Source: Limnomonas spitsbergensis
Taxonomy: Eukaryota > Chlorophyta > Chlorophyceae > Chlamydomonadales
Assembly (NCBI GenBank): GCA_037349105.1
Contig: JAYJMM010000014.1
Coordinates: 248,001 to 312,000 of the forward strand
Length of the DNA stretch: 64,000 nt
Direction of reading: 5' to 3'
Numbering within the stretch: position 1 is the stretch's first letter; every line of letters begins with the position of its first letter. The notes beneath the pieces were generated by a model that saw nothing but the letters and a program-made list of their open reading frames with translations, did not search any database and had not been told where the DNA came from. The position numbers and the translations under genes were made by a program. This document shows, one piece after another, positions 54,299 through 63,605 of the stretch.

Positions 54299-54309
54299 GG
54301 TATAAAGAC
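54299..54309 (+). promoter_or_regulatory. TATA-like promoter word GGTATAAAGAC
   Basis: The eleven bases identical to the word before RPB9 lie 41-51 bp upstream of the RPB2 copy 2 start, a plausible distance for a core promoter. Confidence 0.55.
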
Positions 54310-54349
54310 CGTCGTCTTCGTCGATAAACACCACATCTTCCTCGCGACT

Positions 54350-57300
54350 ATGAACCCTACTGAGGGCGAGCATTCCCCGCCTGCCGCTGCGCTGGATGCC
54401 GCGGCGCTTTCCAGCGGCCTCATCGACTGCTACTTCGGTGGCCGCAACGGCCAGCAGCTGGTCAAGCACCAGATCGATTCCTTCAACGACTTCATCGCGC
54501 GCAAGCTCGACCAGATCATCGAAGGCTTCAACCCCATCGACATCTGCAACACGTACCTGCCGAGCGAGGTCGAAGGCGTCAGCGGATGCTACAAGTACGT
54601 TCTGACCGTCTCGATGCACAACCCGACGCTCTCCAAGCCGGTCGTCTTCGAGAAGGACGGCAGCACCAAGGCGATGCTGCCGAACGACGCGCGCCTGCGC
54701 AACCTGACGTACGCGGCGCCGCTCTCGGTCGATGTCTGCATCACCGCGAAGACGTGGTCGGCCGAGGCAGGTGCGTACATCAGCGACAGCAAACGACTGA
54801 ACGCGGTCAGCCTCGGGCGCATACCCATCATGGTGCGCTCGCGCTACTGCGTGCTGTCGCACCCGAACCAGGCGCCCAACGGCATGGACGAGTGCCGCTA
54901 CGACTACGGCGGCTACTTCGTGATCAACGGCAGCGAGAAGGTTGTCATCAGCCAGGACCGCATCGCCGAAAACCGCACGTACGTATTCCTCAACACCAAG
55001 GCGTCGTGCTACTCGCACGTCGCCGAGATCCGCTCCGTGCAGGAAGAGCGCTCGGGCGTGCCGAAGACGCTGACGCTCAAGCTCTCCTCCAAGGCCAACA
55101 GCTTCGGGCGCACGATCAAGCTTTGCATGCACCACATCAAGCACGACGTACCGGTCGTGGTCATGTTCCGCGCCCTCGGCGTCGTTAGCGACCGAGACGT
55201 GGTGCGCTTTATTGTGCAGGACGAGACCGGGCTGGTGGCGGAAAGGCTCGAGGCCGAGTTGGTCGCCTGTCTCGACGAGAGCAGCAGCGTCCGCACGACG
55301 CAGGCCGCGCAAGAGTACCTCGCGATGCACATGGCGATGCCGCACCACCAGCAGAGTGCCGCCGCAGCCTCCGGGGGACCGTCGGACGCGCACCGCATGG
55401 GCGTGTTGCGCAGCGTGTTGCGCAAGGACCTGCTGCCGCACGTCGGGCAGGAGCCGTTGCGGAAGGCGCTGTACCTAGGGCACATGGTCGGTCGGCTACT
55501 GCGCTGCCACCTGGGACTGCGTCCGCTCGACGACCGTGACTCGTACATCAACAAGCGGCTCGACACGCCCGGCGCACTGCTGGCCAACCTGTTCCGCCAG
55601 TACTACGGCAAGGTCGTCAAGGACATGCGCGCGCTGGTGCAGAAGGACATCAATGGAGGCGCGTGGCGCGCGACGAACAAGTTCATCAACGTCGTCGGCA
55701 AGTCGAACGTGTACAAGCTGATCAAGCCGACGATCATAGAGGCCGGCCTGAAGTACGGGCTCGCGACCGGCAACTGGGGCGTCAAGACCAGCCGCGTGCG
55801 ACAGGGCGTCGCGCAGGTGTTGAACCGCATGACGTACGTCGCGACGTTGTCTCACCTCCGCCGCATCAACACGCCGATCGAGAAGACCGGCAAGCTGGTC
55901 CAGCCGCGCAAGCTGCACCCGACGCAGTGGGGCGTCGTGTGCCCGTCTGAGACGCCCGAGGGCGCCTCGGTCGGCTTGGTCAAGAACATGGCGCTGCTGA
56001 CGCACATCACGGTCGCGACGCCGTCTGAACCGGTACGAATCGCGCTCGACGAGCTCGGACTGATCCGATTCGACCCGTCCTCGACGCCCGCTCAGGCAAT
56101 ACGCGTCTTCGCGAATGGAGCAGCGGACGCGGCGTCTTGGACATTGACCGGCACGTGCGCGCGCGTCTTCGTGAACGGGGACCTCCTCGGCGTGCACGCG
56201 GACCCCGTGGCGCTCGTGCACGCGCTCAGGGACCGCAAGCGCTCGGGCACGCTCAGCGCGTTCCTGTCGGTCGCATGGGCCGTCTCTGCGCGGGAGGTCT
56301 CGATCTGTACCGAGGGCGGTAGGTTCGTGCGGCCGCTGCTGGTCGCCAGCACGGACGACGGCGGCCGGCCCGCGCTTCTGGGGATGCCCTCGCTGGCGGG
56401 CGCGGCCCTGCGGGGGGCGGCCCCGTGGCACGAGCTTGTACTCGCTGGCGCCGTGGAGTACCTGGACGTCGACGAGACCAACGGGTCGCTGATCGGCGGC
56501 ATCAGCAGAGGCAGCAGCACCAGCAGGCCGACGCACTACGAGGTATCGCCCTGCGCGATGCTCGGCGTCGTCGCCGGCAGCATTCCGTACTCGGACCACA
56601 ACCAGGCCCCCCGAAACACGTACCAGTCGGCGATGGGGAAACAGGCGATCGGCATCTACGCATCCAACTTCAGGCACCGCCTGGACACGATGGCGCACGT
56701 GCTGAGCTACCCGCAGCGCCCGATGGTGTCGACGCACACCGCGCGCATCCTGAACTGCGACTCGCTGCCGTGCGGCATCAACACCATGGTCGCGATCGCG
56801 TGCTTCACCGGCTTCAACCAGGAGGACTCGGTCATCGTGAACCGATCCGCCGTCGAACGCGGCCTCTTCGTGTCGACCTTTTACCGCACCTTCCGGGAGC
56901 AGAACAACAAGAATCACTCGACCGGCGAGGAGGAGTTCTTCTGCCGCCCTGACGCCTCGACCACGCGCAACATGAAATCGCACAACTACGCAAAGCTGGG
57001 CGGCAACGGCTTCGTCGAGGAAAACAAGTACGTCGAGCCCGGCGATGTCGTGATCGGGAAGTGCATGCCGCAGAAGCAGGGGCACGCGATCCACAACAAG
57101 GACACCAGCGTCGCGCTCAAAAGCAACGAGCGCGGTTTCGTCGATCGCAACTGCCACAGCCACCGCCACTTCCCCAACACGACCTCGGATGGCTACACCT
57201 TCGCAAAGCTGCGCCTGCGACAGGAGCGCGTGCCCAGCATCGGCGACAAGGTCAGCTGCTACACCGGCGACCACGAGGTGCTCACGGAGCGCCACGGGTG

Positions 57301-58798
57301 GCTTGCGATCGGAGAGGTGTGCGACGACGGCACGCACCGGGTCGCCAGCCTGCTGCACGACGGCTCTCTGGCGTACCAGGTGCCGAGCCGAGTGCAGCAC
57401 TATGCCCACGCCGGGCTGCTCGTACGCGTCGTCTCGAGCGGCGTGGACCTGCTCGTCACCCCCGAACACCGTCTCTGGGTGTCCCGCGCTGACGCCGCCG
57501 AAACGCAGAAGCGATTTGCGGCCGTGACCGCCGCAGAGGTCGCGTACGGAACGCAGTCGGCGCCGGACGGGTCGCGCTGGCACGCGAAGATCGCCCTGGC
57601 GTCGTGGGACGGCGACAGCGAGCGTGTGAAGGAGTGGCAGGCTGTTCGCGAGAGGGGATTAGAGAGGGGATTCGACAGCGAGATGTCGCTGACCGTGATC
57701 GGTCGCCTCCTCGCTTCCTGTGATCAGGGATGCAGAGACCAGGCCTCGCTCCCGCAGTGGATCTGGAACCGACCGAGACAAGCGGCGGCCTGCATGCTGG
57801 CGGGGCTGCTCGGCCCGGGTATGTCGACGCCGTTCTCGACGCGCTCGAAGGCGCTCGCAGGACAGCTGCAGCGTCTGGCCCTGCACGCGGGATGCGCATG
57901 CGACGTGACCTCGGCAAGCGACGAGTCGCTGCACACGGTGAGCTCGGTCGAGAGCATGTCACTAGCCGCAGCTAAGATGGTCGGCACATTCGGAGACCTT
58001 ACCGCCGTCTTCTGCTGCACGGTGCCCGAGGGCCCCGGCGTGATCTTCGTGCGCAGGGCGGGCAAGGCGGTGTGGTGCGGGAACAGCCGCCACGGGCAGA
58101 AAGGCACCATCGGCATGTTGTACCGCGAGGAAAACATGCCGTTCACGACGAGCGGGATGACGCCCTCAATCATCATCAACCCGCACGCCATCCCGTCGCG
58201 CATGACCATCGGGCAGCTGATGGAGGCTCTGGAGAGCAAGGCCGGTGCGATGACCGGCTCGCTGGGAGACGCCTCGCCGTTCAACGGACGCACGGTCGAG
58301 GACATCGCCGCGGAGCTGGACGCACTCGGGGCGCACCGACACGGCGACGAGGTCATGTACAACCCGCGCAGCGGCGAGCAGCTGCCCTGCGCAATCTTTA
58401 TGTGCCCGACGTACTACCAGCGCCTCAAGCACATGGTCGAGGACAAGGTGCACTCGAGGTCGGCGAACGGGCCGGTCGTGCTGCTCACGCGCCAGCCCGC
58501 CGAGGGGCGAGCGAGGGACGGAGGGCTGCGCCTGGGCGAGATGGAGCTCGAGTGCCTCTGGGCGCACGGCTCCATGTACTTCCTCAAGGAGCGCTTCATG
58601 GAGTGCTCGGACAACTACCGTGTTTTCGTGTGCACCATGTGCGGCATGATGGCCACAGTCAACCCGGAGCGAGGCATCTACTTCTGCAAGGCGTGCAAGA
58701 ACATCACCGAGTTCGCCGAGGTTCGCATGCCGTACGCGGCCAAGCTGCTGATGCAGGAGATCCACACCATGTCCATCGGCGCAAAGTTCATCACGTAG
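54350..58798 (+). CDS. RPB2: DNA-directed RNA polymerase second-largest subunit, copy 2, intein-containing (RPB2)
   Basis: The precursor has 1482 residues; without the 276-residue intein the extein is 1206, normal for RPB2. In order: PNDARLRNLTYAAPL, FVINGSEKVVISQDR, DDRDSYINKRLDTPG, TQWGVVCPSETPEGASVGLV, FNQEDSVIVNRSAVERG (about 820) and VPSIGDKVS just before the intein. After it come SRHGQKGTIGMLY, GDEVMYNPRSGEQLP and GGLRLGEMELECLWAHG. The C-terminal zinc ribbon is complete (C1428-x2-C1431, C1446-x2-C1449), followed by the clamp end VRMPYAAKLLMQEI. An NHSTGEEEFFCRPD-type loop is typical of Mimivirus-like RPB2 in my recollection. The intein sits in the nucleic-acid-binding GDK/SRHGQKG motif. 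Confidence 0.95.
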   Translation: MNPTEGEHSPPAAALDAAALSSGLIDCYFGGRNGQQLVKHQIDSFNDFIARKLDQIIEGFNPIDICNTYLPSEVEGVSGCYKYVLTVSMHNPTLSKPVVFEKDGSTKAMLPNDARLRNLTYAAPLSVDVCITAKTWSAEAGAYISDSKRLNAVSLGRIPIMVRSRYCVLSHPNQAPNGMDECRYDYGGYFVINGSEKVVISQDRIAENRTYVFLNTKASCYSHVAEIRSVQEERSGVPKTLTLKLSSKANSFGRTIKLCMHHIKHDVPVVVMFRALGVVSDRDVVRFIVQDETGLVAERLEAELVACLDESSSVRTTQAAQEYLAMHMAMPHHQQSAAAASGGPSDAHRMGVLRSVLRKDLLPHVGQEPLRKALYLGHMVGRLLRCHLGLRPLDDRDSYINKRLDTPGALLANLFRQYYGKVVKDMRALVQKDINGGAWRATNKFINVVGKSNVYKLIKPTIIEAGLKYGLATGNWGVKTSRVRQGVAQVLNRMTYVATLSHLRRINTPIEKTGKLVQPRKLHPTQWGVVCPSETPEGASVGLVKNMALLTHITVATPSEPVRIALDELGLIRFDPSSTPAQAIRVFANGAADAASWTLTGTCARVFVNGDLLGVHADPVALVHALRDRKRSGTLSAFLSVAWAVSAREVSICTEGGRFVRPLLVASTDDGGRPALLGMPSLAGAALRGAAPWHELVLAGAVEYLDVDETNGSLIGGISRGSSTSRPTHYEVSPCAMLGVVAGSIPYSDHNQAPRNTYQSAMGKQAIGIYASNFRHRLDTMAHVLSYPQRPMVSTHTARILNCDSLPCGINTMVAIACFTGFNQEDSVIVNRSAVERGLFVSTFYRTFREQNNKNHSTGEEEFFCRPDASTTRNMKSHNYAKLGGNGFVEENKYVEPGDVVIGKCMPQKQGHAIHNKDTSVALKSNERGFVDRNCHSHRHFPNTTSDGYTFAKLRLRQERVPSIGDKVSCYTGDHEVLTERHGWLAIGEVCDDGTHRVASLLHDGSLAYQVPSRVQHYAHAGLLVRVVSSGVDLLVTPEHRLWVSRADAAETQKRFAAVTAAEVAYGTQSAPDGSRWHAKIALASWDGDSERVKEWQAVRERGLERGFDSEMSLTVIGRLLASCDQGCRDQASLPQWIWNRPRQAAACMLAGLLGPGMSTPFSTRSKALAGQLQRLALHAGCACDVTSASDESLHTVSSVESMSLAAAKMVGTFGDLTAVFCCTVPEGPGVIFVRRAGKAVWCGNSRHGQKGTIGMLYREENMPFTTSGMTPSIIINPHAIPSRMTIGQLMEALESKAGAMTGSLGDASPFNGRTVEDIAAELDALGAHRHGDEVMYNPRSGEQLPCAIFMCPTYYQRLKHMVEDKVHSRSANGPVVLLTRQPAEGRARDGGLRLGEMELECLWAHGSMYFLKERFMECSDNYRVFVCTMCGMMATVNPERGIYFCKACKNITEFAEVRMPYAAKLLMQEIHTMSIGAKFIT
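57257..58084 (+). other. intein inside RPB2 copy 2
   Basis: The 276-residue insertion runs from Cys970 (CYTGDHEVLTERHGW) to Asn1245 (AVWCGN), followed by extein Ser. Block B has T1037-P-E-H1040. The penultimate residue is Gly instead of His, as I recall in other RPB2 inteins at this site. The middle has degenerate LAGLIDADG helices (LTVIGRLLASCDQG, ACMLAGLLGPGM) without clear catalytic Asp, and SKALAGQLQRLALHAG after the second. Protein splicing residues (Cys1, TxxH, Asn, +1 Ser) are all present, so self-excision is expected. Homing activity is probably lost. Confidence 0.85.
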
Positions 58799-58962
58799 GC
58801 AGAAAATAGTCGGGGAGATGAATCGTAGCAAAGACTGCTCCTCTCTGACGGTTGCGTGTAATACAAGTCTCTAGCCCGTCCCCGTCCCCGACCCGTGTGC
58901 CCAAGTCAGACCATTTTTTTGCGGACACATTACTATACGTGAAGGAGGTTTGTCACCGTCTG

Positions 58963-59316
58963 ATGGCAGAAGAAACAGGCGCACTCAGCGGCGTCGATGG
59001 CCAAATACAAAGCCTAATCGGTTCGATCATAGCCGACGGAGTGTCCGTGAACGGATCATTGTACGAAGATAGCATCCCTAGTGTGGCTTACGATGAAAAC
59101 GTTTGGGTATTTACCATCAAAGACAATAATTTTAGCATGAATATCAGTTGTGCCGCGAGTGATAGCGTGGCTCTCATGAAACGCTATTACTTCACCAGCA
59201 GAGTGGTCGCCTTGATGGCACTTACAACAGCGGATGATATCAAGACTCTCGTAGAGGCGTACAACGACGCAGCCACAGCGAAGAACAACGCGTACGCTTG
59301 CGACGGGGTGACGTGA
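58963..59316 (+). CDS. small protein, tandem paralogue A
   Basis: The protein has 117 residues from ATG 58963; longer frames begin only with TTG. It shares with the next gene the block DSVALMKRYYFTSRVVALMA, and AYNDAATAKNNAYAC at the end, so the two are a tandem duplication. I recognise no family. Its C-terminus runs into a 13-bp repeat that supplies the stop. Confidence 0.6.
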   Translation: MAEETGALSGVDGQIQSLIGSIIADGVSVNGSLYEDSIPSVAYDENVWVFTIKDNNFSMNISCAASDSVALMKRYYFTSRVVALMALTTADDIKTLVEAYNDAATAKNNAYACDGVT

Positions 59317-59352
59317 CGGGGTGACGTGACGGGGTGACGTGACGGGGTGACG
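59301..59352 (+). repeat. GACGGGGTGACGT 13-mer repeat
   Basis: Four tandem copies of the 13-mer at the 3' end of paralogue A. Confidence 0.9.
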
Positions 59353-59416
59353 ACCTGCACTGCATGCAGATGGGTTCTGTTTTTATAGTCCGCCGTGTGT
59401 ATATCGGGGGGTCCGA

Positions 59417-59851
59417 ATGGACGCAGCCGACGCACAGATTGATGGTCTCATCACATCGATCATCGAAGATGGGACACGGGTGAATGCAAGTTTGCATTCT
59501 GATCGCCGACCAAAGTTTATTAGAACCGGCGGCGACATGTGGACCTTCGAAGTCTTTGGAGGCAACAGCGTCTTCAAAATGAACATTGGATGCGCGAACA
59601 GTTCGAGCGTCGCTCTGATGAAGCGATACTACTTCACAAGTCGCGTGGTCGCATTGATGGCCCTCGATAATGAGGATGCCATTAATCGTCTCGTACGCGC
59701 GTACAACGACGCTGCCAAAGACAAGGACGAGGCTTACATGTGCAATAAAAATCACCAGGAGGGTGAAGTGAATCTAGACGTCGTTGGACAACAGAAGATC
59801 ACCCTTATATTACCAATGGACCGAACGGGTTTGCCTGGTCCACCATCATGA
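59417..59851 (+). CDS. small protein, tandem paralogue B
   Basis: The protein has 144 residues from ATG 59417. The first 110 residues align with paralogue A (SSVALMKRYYFTSRVVALMA, AYNDAAKDKDEAYMC); a unique C-terminal 30-residue tail follows. No domain is recognised. A TATA-like word (TTTTTATAGTCC) lies about 35 bp upstream. The gene's last 47 bp overlap the convergent gene. Confidence 0.6.
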   Translation: MDAADAQIDGLITSIIEDGTRVNASLHSDRRPKFIRTGGDMWTFEVFGGNSVFKMNIGCANSSSVALMKRYYFTSRVVALMALDNEDAINRLVRAYNDAAKDKDEAYMCNKNHQEGEVNLDVVGQQKITLILPMDRTGLPGPPS

Positions 59852-60452
59852 TCACTCTGTCAGGGCTCGGGTAATCACCACGACCGCACCCGCAGCCGCC
59901 TTCGCGAAAGATCAGCTCGATAGTCGTGTGCTTGCTCACCGGCCCCGAAAAGCGGTAATCGAACATGGCCTTGGGAGATGGAGAGACAACCCCGACGTCC
60001 GTTTGAGCCAGCGGCGAGCGGGGGGCACTGCCACCCACGTAGTTTTCGCCCCGCATCCGGGACTGGACGCTTTCGGAAAACGTGACGTCCTCTATGGAGT
60101 ACCCATCCGGCACCATCGATGCGATTTCGGAGAACAGAAGCACGTCCCTGTCTTGGGACTCGGTGTCGTATTCGTAGAGGAGACTGGATGACTCGAGGGA
60201 TTCCAGGCACATCACCCTTGCTCCTCTCCCGACGGCGGCGACAACAAAGCGCGCGAAATGCATCACGTGCGCGAACCGGTTGACTTTCATCTCCGTCGCG
60301 ACGTAGCATGTGTCTTCCGAAACCCAAACCGTCAGCTTTTGACACGGACGAGTCGTCGCCCTACCGTTGCTACTTGTTCCGAACCAATTGCAATCGATGG
60401 GGACGGAGACGTCGACATGGGATGTCGTCGCATGTGGGAAAACAGACGCCAT
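59805..60452 (-). CDS. hypothetical protein
   Basis: The protein has 215 residues from ATG 60452. It appears globular, with a strand-rich middle (TVWVSEDTCYVATEM), an acidic stretch (LYEYDTESQDRDVLLFSEIA) and a Cys/Gly-rich end (EGGCGCGRGDYPS). I recognise no family. It is the last protein-coding gene I can support before the repeat-rich right end, and its 5' side is a long C-run (plus-strand G-tract). Confidence 0.55.
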   Translation of the reverse strand: MASVFPHATTSHVDVSVPIDCNWFGTSSNGRATTRPCQKLTVWVSEDTCYVATEMKVNRFAHVMHFARFVVAAVGRGARVMCLESLESSSLLYEYDTESQDRDVLLFSEIASMVPDGYSIEDVTFSESVQSRMRGENYVGGSAPRSPLAQTDVGVVSPSPKAMFDYRFSGPVSKHTTIELIFREGGCGCGRGDYPSPDRVIMMVDQANPFGPLVI

Positions 60453-60459
60453 CCGGTGG

Positions 60460-60510
60460 GGGTGGGGGGGGGGGTGGGGGGGGGGGGTGGTGGGTGGTGG
60501 TGCGATTGTC
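60460..60510 (+). repeat. G-tract region
   Basis: Runs of up to eleven G interrupted by single T occur directly upstream of the last viral-type gene. They are capable of forming G-quadruplex structures and are also a typical assembly-error or eukaryotic-type tract. Confidence 0.85.
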
Positions 60511-61640
60511 GTTTAAGCCGGCCTCTGCAGAGCTCAGAGAAGTGATGACAAATGCAGAGCTGAAAGGAAGAGCCTTGATGAGGAAGATCGGCTGTTGGAG
60601 CAGCAGGTCGACTTCAGTGTAAGCCTGCCCAGAACGATGCCTGTACCTCGTCGTCCGGACCTCTTCAAGTCTGCACGATGAACTCGCCAGCCCCCCCCCC
60701 CCCTGTATCGAAGTTGCCACCATATGTGTGCCGAGGCGTAAAAGACACATGAAACCCATAAGGATTTTTGCTAAAGGACGCATGCATCCTCAAAGGGGTG
60801 TGCATGCTGTGAAGGAGGAAGCATTGTCGGACGCGTCTGAGAACTGGCCAGCAGCGGATGCCCAATTACCCACCCTGTATCGCAGTTGCCTCCGTACGTG
60901 AATCCCAAAAGGGTTGTGAATGTGGTGATGGAGGAAGCAGCGTCTGAGGAGCTGATCGCAGCAGTGACACCCGCATCAGCAACAGCAGCAGCAGCAGCAG
61001 AGGCAGCAGGCAGCGAACATGGTGAGTGGTCACACCTGCGCAGCCCGTAACCCCCTCAACAGCAGCGGCTGGTGAGGCGGCGGCGGCGGACATGGCGGTG
61101 GACAGGTCGGTGGACACACCAGAGCTGCACGCAGCACCAGCAGAGGGTGTGGCGTCCCGTGGCAGATGGTATGGTGTGACCGTCATGGCTTACCACATCC
61201 ACCCCATCATCGGTCGAATAGATGTCGCGGCACAGAGGTGCACCCTAAGGAATGGGTGCACCAAGCGAAAAGAACACATTATAGGGAAACAATGACTAAT
61301 AACCTCTTAGTAGGAGCTTCTTGACTCACTGCTGTAACTCAGTGAACTCAGCTCGATAACAGGTGATAGCTCTTGCTACTTCACCTGGACTTCTTCTATA
61401 CTGTTGACAAGATATCGTAAAGCCTCGACTTCTGAGGTACTTCTAGACTTCTTGGGACGTCCTTGGGCGATTGTGGCCGTTGATCTGCTGTGGTGAGTCG
61501 CTTGCTTGGCGACTTCTGGTGACTGAAGATATCTCTGATGAATCAGATGGTCGACTTGGAGCCAAAGGAAATGCTGTAGATGTGATGGTGGGTTGGTGGT
61601 AATATCCAGCTGTAAGGCTGGAGATATGCCTTGTTAAGAG
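60511..61640. other. non-coding stretch at proposed element boundary
   Basis: No gene that I can support. There are CCCCCCCCCCCC runs (60692-60705), a short (AGC)n tract (60980-61010), and two related segments: CTGTATCGAAGTTGCC at 60704 and CTGTATCGCAGTTGCC at 60878. From about 61290 the sequence becomes more AT-rich and stop-dense than the viral part. Confidence 0.5.
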
Positions 61641-62775
61641 GCAGGAATAACTCTAATTGCTGCAGATAGTCGACTGTTGGCCTAGATGCACTGCCAGCTT
61701 CGTATTAGGAGACTTGTTGATGCTTATAGGGTTGCTGTTGGCCTAGCTGCTCTGCCAGTTTCCCCTTAGTAAGACTTTGGGTGACGATTAACTTGCAGAT
61801 CGATAATCAGGAACAATGTCTGGAAACGTAAAAGTCTATTGTAGGCCGTGAGATCAAGTAAGAAAGAAAAAGTAAAGGACCCAGTTCGGGATCCTCTAAG
61901 ACGACAACCACACTTGTTCAGGTTCACACATAACTTCCAACCGAAAAATCAGTTGGCGCAGTCAAACGCACGGTGCAGTCATACGTCATGACATCTGCAT
62001 GGGGGCTGCTGCTGCTGGAGGATCCTGCATGGGGTCTGCTAGGGCTGCTGTTGTTGCATCATGCACTTGCATGGGAACTGTAACTGGTGCTGCCTTCTTA
62101 GTAGCTGCATGGGGAGGGGGGGCGTTTTCCTTGTCAGCTGCCCTGGTTTGTTCCCCCTTGTTTTTTCCCTTGCCTGCCTGGTGGTGTAGCTGTTTCTTGT
62201 ATGCAGCCCATGCTGGGTGAATCTCAGCGGTCAAAGGGAGGACCCTCTTCTCCTCGAGGTACTGGAAGAATCCAGGAGCCACTTCATCAGTGAGCTGCAC
62301 GTCGCGCCCGGCTTTGACTGTTCGACAAGCTACGATTTGAAGGAGTGGCAGTATTAGTCTGATGGTCAGCTGGAACGACGACAGCGTTCATAATTGAAGA
62401 AGTTATTTAACTGACATTATGATTTATGAATATCCGTCGCCCCCCCCCCCCTTTTCCACCCATCGGCGCCCCCCCTTGTGTGATGGTCACTAGCAGGTGA
62501 CCTGACAGTTTTAAGAGGCAGGAATAACTCTAATTGCTGCAGATAGTCGACTGTTGGACTAGATGCTCTGCCAGCTTCGTATTAGGAGGCTTGTTGATGC
62601 TTATAGGGTCGCTGTTGGCCTAGCTGCTCTACCAGTTTCCCCTTGGTAAGACTTTGATCGGGTCCGATCAAAGATGGCAAACACAATTGTACAGGTTCAC
62701 ACATAACTTCCAACCGAAAAAGCAGTTGGCGCAGTCAAACGCACGGTGCAGTCATACGTCGTGACATCGAGTCCC
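61641..62775. repeat. about 0.87-kb tandem duplication
   Basis: The 140-bp stretch beginning AAGAGGCAGGAATAACTCTA at about 61645 recurs at about 62513 with few changes. The stretch beginning AGGTTCACACATAACTTCCA at about 61920 recurs at 62693. Spacing differs (about 870 against 775), so one unit has lost or gained about 95 bp. A minus-strand frame of 104 residues (61986-62300) lies inside, without recognisable features. Confidence 0.75.
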
Positions 62776-63290
62776 CCTTCGGCGACGCAAGTGGCCGCGG
62801 CAAGGTCCTGCTGGCCTCTGTTGCATTGTACTGCGCCAAGCCCCAGTTGCTCTCCTTGAGGGCTGTGTGCTTGGTGCTGCAGGCGGATGCCATAGACCCG
62901 CTGGTCGGCCTGCTGGCCTCTGATGCAAAAGTGATCTGCGTGATGTTTCCAGGTTGCCAGAGCTTGCCTGCCGGATCGCACGCCGAGCTGTCAGCGCTGG
63001 CGCCGGCGCGGGTTGAGGTGATGGAGTGCTTGAACCCGCCGCCCCCCCCCCCACGTGCTGCCCCGCCTCTTCGGGCCCTTGTCCATCCGGGCTCCTGCAG
63101 CTCTACTACCGCGGCTGCGTTTGCAGGCACATTTTTGTGACATCAGGAACGATGCGTTTAGATGACTATAATAAGGAGTTGGTTCATGACATTATATTGA
63201 GGCGATTTATGCTCAGGCACTGGTTGATTTTCCCACTTCCCCCCCCCCCCCCCAGTCCCTGACCCTTGATGTTTGTCTTCTTTCCTTTCC
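62776..63290. other. non-coding or partial-exon stretch, origin uncertain
   Basis: Frames in both directions reach about 100-130 codons but end without motifs. One plus-strand frame (62826-63140) has a helical Leu-rich character (LLSLRAVCLVLQADAIDPLV) that could be an exon of an ARM-type host protein or chance. C-runs occur at 63041 and 63240. Confidence 0.3.
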
Positions 63291-63605
63291 TCCGAACGCT
63301 TTAGTTAGGCGGCCGGGCCTATTGAGCAGGGCCCAGAGGTGTAACGTCATTGATTGATTCTGAATGTGTTGAGGGCTGGATTATAGAGGAGATGGTTTGT
63401 CGGTTGTGTTAGACTTGACTTAAGACCCGATCAGCATTCCCATTAGGGTTGTTTCCCTCACACACTGTCCCCCCTCTAGTTTGTATATAACTCTTCGGTT
63501 ATTGTTCGTATTTTCCTCTCCCAACCTTTTAGTTGGGCACCGACTCGTCCGAGCCTTTTTGAGCAGGGGCCAGTTGTAGGGTGTAACGTCATTGACTGAA
63601 TCTGA
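63291..63605 (+). repeat. two related copies of an AT-richer dispersed repeat
   Basis: The segment at 63299-63362 (TTTAGTTAGGCGGCCGGGCC, then TTGAGCAGGGCCCAGAGGTG and TAACGTCATTGATTGATTCTGA) is matched at 63526-63605 by TTTAGTTGGGCACCGACTCG, TTGAGCAGGGGCCAGTTGTA and TAACGTCATTGACTGAATCTGA. The two are about 230 bp apart and look like repeated 3'-UTR or retroelement ends. The remaining 63606-64000 shows no gene. Confidence 0.65.

Noticed and set aside
54176..57583. Long minus-strand frames opposite RPB2 copy 2
   Set aside because: Antisense shadows of the polymerase, including frames that cross the intein boundary without regard to it.
62735..63140. Protein genes in both strands at the right end
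   Set aside because: Frames lack motifs and are interrupted by homopolymer runs; one could be a host exon but I cannot support it.
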